DNA of 5,589 nucleotides from Pirellulaceae bacterium. GTDB lineage: Bacteria; Planctomycetota; Planctomycetia; Pirellulales; Pirellulaceae. Where the stretch lies: positions 1 through 5,589 of the forward strand of contig JABDKS010000347.1 of assembly GCA_013002105.1 (NCBI GenBank). Reading direction: 5' to 3'. Every line of letters starts with the position of its first letter. The first letter of the stretch is position 1. Both the position numbers and the translations under genes were made by a program. Shown in pieces: positions 1-5,589 of this stretch. The notes under the pieces are model-generated. The model worked only from the letters and a program-made list of their open reading frames with translations. It was not told the DNA's origin and did not search any database.

Positions 1-1
1 C

Positions 2-3000
2 CAGGGCGCCGACGGAAAAAAGAAACGCGGGCAGCCAAAAAAGCTGACCAGCGGTGTGGCCTGGGACATGCAGCCACGATTCAGCCCAGACGGACGCGAG
101 ATCGCGTTCACCAGTGACCGGCACGGAAAGAGCGGCAAAGCGGGCGACAACATCTGGGTGATCGATGGCGATGGACGCAGTCCGAAACAGATCACCAACG
201 AAACTTATCGACTTTTCAATGGACCTGACTGGTCGCCCGATGGCCAATACATCGTCGCTCGCAAACACTTCACCAGTCGTCGCTCGCTAGGAGCCGGCGA
301 GATGTGGATGTTTCATCGCCACGCGGCCACGGCCGATGCAATGGCCGGTGTGCAATTGACGAAACGAGATAGCGATCAAAAAGATGTGAACGAACCGGTC
401 TTCTCACGCGATGGACGCTACCTCTACTACTCGCTTGACGCGACCCCAGGTGACACGTTTGAGTACGACAAGGATTCGACAAAAGGAATCTACGCGATCA
501 AGCGACTTGATTTGGTCAAAGGTGAAACCGAAACGGTGATTCGTGGACCGGGCGGAGCGTGTCGTCCGACTCCGTCGCCCGATGGTAAGTCGATCGCGTT
601 TGTGCGTCGCGTTGGAGCCAAAACCGGATTGCATGTGTTCGATGTCCAATCGGGAGCGATTCGATTGGTTTATGACGATTTGGAACGTGACATGCAGGAA
701 GCGTGGGCGATTCATGGCGTCTATCCCGGTTTTGACTGGACGCCCAATGGTCGATTCATCGTGATTTGGGCCAAGGGAAAAATACGTCGGATCAAAGTCG
801 CCGACGGTAGCGCGAAAGTCATTCCGTTTCACATCCAAGACAAACGGTCGATCAAGAACGCAGTCCGATTTCCGATCGAAGTCGGAGCCGACGAATTTGA
901 CGTCAAGATGCTGCGCTGGGTCAACGTTTCGCCGCAGGGCGATCGGGTGGTCTATCAGGCACTGGGACACCTGTACATCAAATCGTTGCCCGATGGGGAG
1001 CCACGTCGGCTGACCCAACAAAACGACCATTTTGAGTTTTACCCCAGCTTTTCACGCGACGGTCGTTACGTCGTGTACACCACTTGGAACGATCAAACGT
1101 ATGGATCGATCCGTGTCGCGTCGGCCGATCCCGATGCAAACGAAAATTGGGTCGTGACGTCTCAGCCGGGTCACTATGCGAATCCGGTTTTCTCGCCCAG
1201 CGGAAAACGCATTGTGTTCGAAAAGACCACCGGCGGTCATTTGACGTCGCCGCTCTGGTCACGCGATCCGGGTATCTACAAGATCGCGACGCGCGATGGA
1301 AACGCCGAGCGGATTTCCAAATCGGGGAGCCGACCACAATTTGGGGATTCGGATCAACGCGTCTATTTCACCAAGCGGGACGCTGGCAAAGAAGCCGATA
1401 ATTTGCAGCTTTGTTCGATGGACTTGGACGGATACGAAGAACGCACCCATTACACCAGCACGTGGGCGACGGAATATTGCCTTTCTCCGGATCGCAAATG
1501 GGTCGCGTTCATCGAACGATTTCATGTTCATGTCGCGCCGTTCGTCGATGCCGGATCTGTCGTCACGGTGGGGCCCGACGCAAAGGGATTACCAGTCACT
1601 CGGGTCAGCCAAGAGGCGGGAGATTTCATCCACTTTTCCGGCGACGCTCAGCGGCTGCATTGGAGTCTCGGGCCGGAATTGTTCACCAGCGAATTGAAAT
1701 CGACGTTGCCGATCTTGCAGGAGCCAAACACTAACGCGGCCGATGGCAAGGTGGCGGGCAAACAGGCAGAAGAAGCAGAAACACCAAACGGGGAAACAGA
1801 ACCTCAGCCCCAGGTCAGTTCGCTGGCAATCGGTTTCCAAGCCAAACACGCCAAGCCCGGTGGCGTCACCGCGATCGTTGGCGGACGGGTCGTCACCATG
1901 GGCCCCAGCGGCGTGATCGAGAATGCAACGATCGTGATCGACGGAAATCGGATTGTGGCAGTCGGGCCGGCTGATGAGGTCGACGTGCCAGAGGATGCCT
2001 ACCTGATGAAGGCGCGGGGGCAAACGATCCTGCCTGGATTCGTCGATACCCACGCGCATGGGGCGCAGGCGTCCAAAGGAATCACGCCGCAACAGAACTG
2101 GATTGATTACGCGCGGTTGGCGTTTGGTGTGACAACGATCCATGACCCCAGCAACGATACGCACAGTATTTTTGCGGCTAGTGAAATGGCCAAAGCGGGT
2201 GTGATCACGGCGCCGCGGACTTTTTCGACCGGAACGATTCTTTACGGGGCCACCGGTGCCAGAAAAGCCGAGATCGATTCGCTCAGCGATGCATTGTTTC
2301 ATCTACGGCGAATGAAAGCGGTCGGTGCGTTTACCGTCAAGAGTTACAACCAACCGCGACGTGATCAACGTCAACAGGTGCTCAAGGCGGCGCGGGATTT
2401 AAAAATGATGGTGGTTCCCGAAGGCGGATCAACGTTCATGCACAACATGACCATGATCGTGGACGGACACACCGGAATTGAACACACTTTGCCTGTCCAA
2501 ACCGCGTATGACGACGTGATGGATCTGTGGCGTAACACCGGCGTCGGATACACCCCGACACTGAGCGTCGCCTACGGTGGGATCTCTGGCGAACAGTATT
2601 GGTATCAGATTGATGATCTTTGGCTGCATCCCAGATTGCAGACGTTTATTCCGCCGCACGTTTTGAATCCCCGTTCGCGGCGTCGCAATAAATCGCCCGA
2701 CGAAGATTACAACCACATTCGTGTGGCCGAAATCGCAAAGCAGGTGGTCGATCAAGGCGGATTGGTGCAGGCAGGCGGCCACGGTCAGCTCAACGGGATT
2801 TGCACCCATTGGGAAATGTGGAGCTTCGTGCAAGGAGGGATGACGCCGATGCAAGCACTGACGTGTGGGACGATTAACGGAGCAAAATATCTGGGACTCG
2901 ATGGCGACCTTGGCTCGATCGAGCCGGGGAAACTGGCCGACATGATCATCTGCCAAAAAGGAGCCGATCCGACCAAGCGGATCCGCGACAGCGAGCGAAT

Positions 3001-3169
3001 CGCGCATGTGGTCGCCAACGGTGAGATTTTCGAAGCCAATCGGATGAATCGATTCGGCAGCCGCCAACCGCGGATGCCGTTTTATTGGGATGGCAGCGAA
3101 AGCGGCATGACGATCGGAGCCTCCCACACCGAGGGTGTCGGATGCAGTTGCCTGCGAGGCCGTCACTGA
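2..3169 (+). CDS. TolB-like propeller / amidohydrolase family protein, 5'-truncated by window edge
   Basis: The reading frame is open from the first bases to a TGA at 3167-3169, giving 1055 visible residues. A GTG at 56 is in frame, but homology-like sequence (KKLTSG then WDMQPRFSPDG) runs through it, so the true start lies upstream; by family length roughly 70-100 residues, including any signal peptide, are missing. Numbering from the first visible codon, residues 25-560 carry eleven PD40-type motifs (FSPDG, WSPDG, FSRDG, PSPDG, WTPNG, VSPQG and degenerate copies), predicting a beta-propeller. Residues 574-604 form an acidic, Gln/Pro-rich linker. Residues about 622-1030 are a metal-dependent amidohydrolase: HxH at 684/686 (GFVDTHAHG), a candidate bridging Lys780 (VKSYNQPRR), His814, His823, His828, GGHGQ at His927, THWEMW at His936, and the usual C-terminal NGAKYLGLDGDLGSIEPGKLADM segment. 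The reaction is probably hydrolysis of an amide or similar bond; the substrate is unknown, with peptide derivatives a guess from related dipeptidase-like enzymes. Export is likely for the family but not visible here. Confidence 0.93.
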   Translation, partial: QGADGKKKRGQPKKLTSGVAWDMQPRFSPDGREIAFTSDRHGKSGKAGDNIWVIDGDGRSPKQITNETYRLFNGPDWSPDGQYIVARKHFTSRRSLGAGEMWMFHRHAATADAMAGVQLTKRDSDQKDVNEPVFSRDGRYLYYSLDATPGDTFEYDKDSTKGIYAIKRLDLVKGETETVIRGPGGACRPTPSPDGKSIAFVRRVGAKTGLHVFDVQSGAIRLVYDDLERDMQEAWAIHGVYPGFDWTPNGRFIVIWAKGKIRRIKVADGSAKVIPFHIQDKRSIKNAVRFPIEVGADEFDVKMLRWVNVSPQGDRVVYQALGHLYIKSLPDGEPRRLTQQNDHFEFYPSFSRDGRYVVYTTWNDQTYGSIRVASADPDANENWVVTSQPGHYANPVFSPSGKRIVFEKTTGGHLTSPLWSRDPGIYKIATRDGNAERISKSGSRPQFGDSDQRVYFTKRDAGKEADNLQLCSMDLDGYEERTHYTSTWATEYCLSPDRKWVAFIERFHVHVAPFVDAGSVVTVGPDAKGLPVTRVSQEAGDFIHFSGDAQRLHWSLGPELFTSELKSTLPILQEPNTNAADGKVAGKQAEEAETPNGETEPQPQVSSLAIGFQAKHAKPGGVTAIVGGRVVTMGPSGVIENATIVIDGNRIVAVGPADEVDVPEDAYLMKARGQTILPGFVDTHAHGAQASKGITPQQNWIDYARLAFGVTTIHDPSNDTHSIFAASEMAKAGVITAPRTFSTGTILYGATGARKAEIDSLSDALFHLRRMKAVGAFTVKSYNQPRRDQRQQVLKAARDLKMMVVPEGGSTFMHNMTMIVDGHTGIEHTLPVQTAYDDVMDLWRNTGVGYTPTLSVAYGGISGEQYWYQIDDLWLHPRLQTFIPPHVLNPRSRRRNKSPDEDYNHIRVAEIAKQVVDQGGLVQAGGHGQLNGICTHWEMWSFVQGGMTPMQALTCGTINGAKYLGLDGDLGSIEPGKLADMIICQKGADPTKRIRDSERIAHVVANGEIFEANRMNRFGSRQPRMPFYWDGSESGMTIGASHTEGVGCSCLRGRH

Positions 3170-3405
3170 TTCGGGAGCAACCCCCGTGGGCGACCGGCAG
3201 CGAAGGTTTCTGGGTCCTGGCCGTTGCTAACTACCAATTTGTGGCGGTCTGTATCAAAGGGGCGGTCAACAGTTGTGAACTGCTGGGCGTTCAACAATAC
3301 TCTAAGGCAACAAAACACTAGCGTTCTGTCAAAACAGATTTGCCGGCCCTACCAGCTGACGCAATATTTTTCGTTAGATGACACCCGACACGTCGATTCA
3401 AGATC

Positions 3406-3457
3406 GTAGGCCAGGACCTGTCCTGGCAAAGCCGTGCCAGGACAGGTCCTGGCCTAC
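3406..3457. repeat. REP/BIME-like inverted pair: two GTAG-headed hairpins
   Basis: A perfect 23-bp inverted repeat (arms 3406-3428 and 3435-3457) surrounds a 6-nt spacer, AAGCCG. Each arm is itself a hairpin. The left one, 3410-3427 (GCCAGGACCTGTCCTGGC), has a 7-bp stem with loop CCTG; the right one, 3436-3453, has the same stem with loop CAGG. GTAG sits directly before the left hairpin (3406-3409), and its complement CTAC sits directly after the right one (3454-3457). In known REP elements GTAG next to a stem-loop is the recognition head for RAYT proteins, and inverted REP pairs form BIMEs. The assignment rests on this architecture; genome-wide copy number cannot be seen here. As RNA it would fold into one strong cruciform-like hairpin that could act on transcript 3' ends or supercoiling. 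A plain bidirectional terminator is less likely because no T-tract follows either arm. Confidence 0.75.
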
Positions 3458-3558
3458 AAGAAATCTAAAAATGCAGTAGACGACACCCTCCACATCGACT
3501 GAAGGCAGACAGAATACTAGGGTTCACGACTCCCGTACATTTAGGCCGGCTGGACGTT

Positions 3559-3587
3559 TTGACCAGTTGGACCGTTTTCTCGATAAG
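3559..3587 (+). promoter_or_regulatory. Candidate sigma70-like promoter for the DUF1080/sugar dehydrogenase gene
   Basis: TTGACC at 3559-3564 matches five of six bases of the -35 consensus. GATAAG at 3582-3587 matches four of six of the -10, with an ideal 17-bp spacer. Transcription would begin around 3594, only a few bases before the ATG at 3600, giving an almost leaderless mRNA. The only Shine-Dalgarno-like bases, AAGG at 3585-3588, lie 11 nt before that ATG and overlap the proposed -10, so the same transcript could not use both. Planctomycete promoters are poorly characterised and such matches arise by chance, so this is tentative. Confidence 0.3.
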
Positions 3588-3599
3588 GTAGCACGAGTG

Positions 3600-5519
3600 A
3601 TGAAATTGCGTCTTCCGTTGGCCATGACTGGCCTGTTTGTTTGCGGCCTGTTTGTTTGCGGGCCGATGGTGTCTGGCGCGCATGCCCAATCATCGAACCA
3701 ACTAACCGATTCTGAAAAGAAGAGTGGTTGGAAAATGTTGTTTGATGGCAAGTCGACTGACGGCTGGCGCAATTACAAAAAGGACGGCATCTCCGACGGT
3801 TGGAAAGTTCAAGATGGTGCGCTCGTGCGATCCGATCGTGGTGCGGGCGACATCATCACCGACAAAAAGTACGGTGCGTTTGAGTTGTCGCTCGATTACA
3901 AAATCAGCAAAGGCGGCAATAGTGGTGTGATGTTTCATGTGGTCGAAGGAGACGGACCACCGTGGCACAGCGGACCGGAGATCCAAGTGCAAGACAACGT
4001 CGACGGTCACGATCCACAAAAAGCGGGCTGGCTCTATCAGCTCTATCAACCCACTGCGCCGCGTTGGGCCAAAATCAAAGCCATCCCCGATTCGACCCGG
4101 CCGGCCGGAGAGTGGAATCAGCTGTACATTCGCATTGCACCGGACCAGAGCGAAGTCTGCATGAACGGCGTGTTGTATTACCGTTTTAAAGTGGGCGACA
4201 AGAAATGGGACGAACGTGTTGCGGCCAGCAAGTTCGCAAAATTCGAAGGGTTCGGCAAAGCGGGCGAAGGACACATCTGTTTGCAAGATCACGGCAACGA
4301 AGTCGCCTACCGTAATATCAAGGTTCGCGAAATCGGTCCCGATGGTTCGGTCCCGCAACCCATCGATGACAAGCTACAGCTCAAGGGCGAGCTGGCCTTT
4401 CCCAATTTGAAATGGGATCAGTGGGAAGCGATCGACGAAGACGGACGTGTTCGACCACTGCGTTTGATGGAATTGACACACGCACAAGACGGCTCGAATC
4501 AATTGTTTGCCGCCTCGCAACGGGGGCATATCTGGACGTTCGAAAACAAGGCGGATGTTAGCAAGTCGCATCTCGTGCTGGACTTGACAGAGAAAGTTTA
4601 CGATTGGAAGAAACCGGGTGCCAATGAACAGGGACTCTTGGGTTTGGCGATCCATCCTGATTTCAAATCCAACGGTTACTTCTTTGTTTACTACTCGCAC
4701 AGCGACAAAGAACACTCGATCGTTTCACGATTCACGATGTCCAAAGACAATTCGAAGACGGCGGATCCGGATTCGGAAAAGGTCATCATGAAAATCAAAC
4801 AGCCGTATCAGAACCACAACGGCGGCTGTATCGAGTTTGGACCGGACGGATTCCTGTACATTGGTCTGGGTGACGGCGGTGATCGCAACGATCCGCTGGC
4901 CGGCGGGCAGGATTTATCGACTCTGCTCGGTTCGATCTTGCGCATCGACGTCAATTCGTCCTCCGGGGACAAGGCCTATGCGATCCCAGCGGATAATCCG
5001 TTTTTGAACGTAGCCGGTGCTCGACCGGAGATTTACGCACACGGCATTCGCAATCCCTGGCGATTCGGTTTTGACAAAGCAACCGGTGACCTGTGGTTGG
5101 GCGACGTCGGGCAGGAATTGTGGGAAGAAGTCAATGTGATCGAAAAAGGCGGCAACTACGGTTGGAGCAATCGCGAAGGAACCCATCCGTTTGGCAATCG
5201 GCCGACAGTTGCCAATACTTCGGCGCCGTTGGAACCGGTTTGGGAATACGATCATCGAATCGGCAAATCGATCACTGGCGGCCGCGTCTACCGAGGCAAG
5301 CGGGTGCCCGAATTGGAAGGCAAGTATCTGTATGCCGATTACGTGACCGGCCGAATCTGGGCGTTGACTTACGACAGTGCGACGGGCAAAGCGACGCGGA
5401 ATGTCGAAGTCCTGCCCGACAGCATCCCTGTGTTGGCGTTTGGCGAAGACCAAAACGGAGAGGTCTATTACCTGACCAACAGCGCCAAAGGCCAGTGCAT
5501 TTACCAATTCAGTAAGTAG
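3600..5519 (+). CDS. Exported DUF1080 (3-keto-disaccharide hydrolase) fused to PQQ-type sugar dehydrogenase domain
   Basis: The product is 639 aa, starting at ATG 3600 and ending at TAG 5517-5519. In-frame TTG 3567 and GTG 3597 lie upstream, but ATG 3600 gives a proper signal peptide: basic MKLR, a hydrophobic core, and an AHA|Q cleavage site after residue 29. Residues about 42-244 are a complete DUF1080 (PF06439) jelly roll (LFDGKSTDGW, GNSGVMFH, EIQVQDN, GHICLQDHGNEVAYRNIKVRE). Residues about 284-635 are a glucose/sorbosone dehydrogenase-type six-bladed propeller (PF07995): NEQGLLGLAIHPDF, NHNGGCIEFGPDGFLYIG, LLGSILRID, HGIRNPWRFGFD, GDVGQELWEEVN and SITGGRVYRG. By analogy with soluble PQQ glucose dehydrogenase, Gln344, His406, Arg484/Asn485 and the Arg residues near 562-565 are candidate active-site or PQQ contacts. 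No CxxCH haem motif is present, so electrons would pass to a separate acceptor. Likely periplasmic sugar oxidation and/or glycoside processing; the substrate is unknown. It appears to be a single-gene unit. Confidence 0.93.
   Translation: MKLRLPLAMTGLFVCGLFVCGPMVSGAHAQSSNQLTDSEKKSGWKMLFDGKSTDGWRNYKKDGISDGWKVQDGALVRSDRGAGDIITDKKYGAFELSLDYKISKGGNSGVMFHVVEGDGPPWHSGPEIQVQDNVDGHDPQKAGWLYQLYQPTAPRWAKIKAIPDSTRPAGEWNQLYIRIAPDQSEVCMNGVLYYRFKVGDKKWDERVAASKFAKFEGFGKAGEGHICLQDHGNEVAYRNIKVREIGPDGSVPQPIDDKLQLKGELAFPNLKWDQWEAIDEDGRVRPLRLMELTHAQDGSNQLFAASQRGHIWTFENKADVSKSHLVLDLTEKVYDWKKPGANEQGLLGLAIHPDFKSNGYFFVYYSHSDKEHSIVSRFTMSKDNSKTADPDSEKVIMKIKQPYQNHNGGCIEFGPDGFLYIGLGDGGDRNDPLAGGQDLSTLLGSILRIDVNSSSGDKAYAIPADNPFLNVAGARPEIYAHGIRNPWRFGFDKATGDLWLGDVGQELWEEVNVIEKGGNYGWSNREGTHPFGNRPTVANTSAPLEPVWEYDHRIGKSITGGRVYRGKRVPELEGKYLYADYVTGRIWALTYDSATGKATRNVEVLPDSIPVLAFGEDQNGEVYYLTNSAKGQCIYQFSK
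3631..3660 (+). repeat. Perfect 15-bp tandem duplication in the signal-peptide region
   Basis: GCCTGTTTGTTTGCG occurs twice back to back (3631-3645 and 3646-3660). It encodes a repeated LFVCG block at residues 12-21, the hydrophobic core of the signal peptide. The duplication is in frame, adds five residues and introduces a second cysteine. The simplest origin is recent replication slippage, tolerated because signal-peptide cores are length-flexible. Neither cysteine fits a lipobox, since the preceding residue is Val rather than Gly, Ala or Ser. Confidence 0.9.
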
Positions 5520-5521
5520 CA

Positions 5522-5543
5522 CAAGGGCCGGTTTCCACCGGCC
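5522..5543 (+). repeat. REP-like hairpin unit, copy 1 (degenerate head)
   Basis: GGCCGGTTTCCACCGGCC at 5526-5543 forms a 7-bp stem with loop TTCC, beginning six bases after the stop codon of the sugar dehydrogenase gene. The four bases before it are CAAG instead of GTAG. No T-run follows, so a Rho-independent terminator is not well supported, although protection of the mRNA 3' end is possible. Confidence 0.6.
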
Positions 5544-5562
5544 GACAAAGGTTGATCCACAC

Positions 5563-5584
5563 GTAGGGCCGGTTCCCACCGGCC
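5563..5584 (+). repeat. REP-like hairpin unit, copy 2 (intact GTAG head)
   Basis: GTAG at 5563-5566 directly precedes the hairpin GGCCGGTTCCCACCGGCC at 5567-5584 (7-bp stem, loop TCCC). It lies 41 bp downstream of copy 1 in the same orientation, with an identical stem and a single loop difference (T to C). The window ends five bases later, so further units may follow. Confidence 0.65.
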
Positions 5585-5589
5585 GGAAA

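Larger units (their letters stand above)
3170..3599. other. 430-bp intergenic region without a recognisable gene
   Basis: Short open frames here show no family hallmark, initiation signal or protein-like composition. No convincing Rho-independent terminator follows the upstream stop: neither the hairpin TCTGT-CAAA-ACAGA at 3325-3338 nor the large palindrome is followed by a T-run. The region holds an imperfect direct repeat, GGGCGGTCAACA at 3260-3271 and GGGCGTTCAACA at 3285-3296 (11 of 12 identical, 25 bp apart). It also holds the palindromic repeat at 3406-3457 and a candidate promoter next to the downstream gene. The length of the gap argues against co-transcription of the two genes. Confidence 0.7.

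Noticed and set aside
56..58. GTG 56 as the true start of the amidohydrolase gene
   Set aside because: The frame is open upstream and the flanking residues (KKLTSG/VAWDMQP) continue a propeller blade, so this is an internal valine.
404..1030. Long minus-strand open frames opposite both genes (also 1589-2302, 2429-3166, 3702-4358 and 4914-5579)
   Set aside because: They lie wholly or almost wholly opposite strongly recognisable coding sequence, show no domain hallmarks and have compositions typical of antisense shadows.
3325..3338. Small hairpin TCTGT-CAAA-ACAGA
   Set aside because: The stem is only five AT-containing base pairs and no T-run follows, so it is within chance expectation.
3406..3457. 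Rho-independent terminator
   Set aside because: The stem is strong, but no T-tract follows on either strand, and the GTAG-headed two-hairpin design fits a REP pair better.
3567..3599. TTG start eleven codons upstream of ATG 3600
   Set aside because: It would put an acidic and basic stretch (MDRFLDKVARV) ahead of a well-formed signal peptide, and it has no better ribosome binding site. ATG 3600 gives the normal n-region.
3641..3661. Lipoprotein lipobox around the LFVCG repeats
   Set aside because: Val precedes each Cys where Gly, Ala or Ser is required, and a clear signal peptidase I site (AHA|Q) follows.
5522..5584. CRISPR repeats
   Set aside because: There are only two 20-bp units with one 21-bp spacer, each unit being a GC-rich hairpin with a GTAG-type head. 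There is no leader and the array is not extended within the window.

Overview
The window looks like chromosomal DNA from a planctomycete, probably Pirellulaceae or a Rhodopirellula-like relative. This is inference from three things: a secreted protein joining a DUF1080 (3-keto-disaccharide hydrolase) domain to a PQQ-type sugar dehydrogenase propeller, a large TolB-propeller amidohydrolase, and weak or absent Shine-Dalgarno sequences. I have no database confirmation.

Layout, all on the + strand. (1) Positions 2-3169 hold the 3' part of a large gene, cut at its 5' end by the window edge. It encodes an eleven-motif PD40/TolB-like beta-propeller, a short acidic linker and a metal-dependent amidohydrolase barrel. 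(2) Positions 3170-3599 are a 430-bp non-coding gap. It holds an imperfect 12-bp direct repeat, a striking 52-bp inverted repeat (3406-3457) and a candidate promoter just before the next gene. (3) Positions 3600-5519 are a complete gene for a 639-aa exported protein, DUF1080 followed by a glucose/sorbosone dehydrogenase-like domain, with a perfect 15-bp tandem duplication inside its signal-peptide coding region. (4) Positions 5520-5589 carry two near-identical small hairpins.

The most notable signal lies outside the genes. The gap palindrome and the two hairpins after the last gene share one design: an 18-nt hairpin (7-bp stem, 4-nt loop) immediately preceded by the tetranucleotide GTAG. In the gap, two units sit head-outward as an inverted pair. 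At the 3' end, two units lie in direct orientation, one with an intact GTAG and one with a degenerate head. This matches REP/BIME elements mobilised by RAYT (Y1 transposase-like) proteins. The two loci have different stem sequences, so two REP families may coexist in this genome.

The two genes are probably not one operon, because the gap is long and has its own candidate promoter. Both products are probably exported or envelope-associated. The second plausibly acts on carbohydrates in the periplasm. The first has no substrate that can be assigned from sequence.
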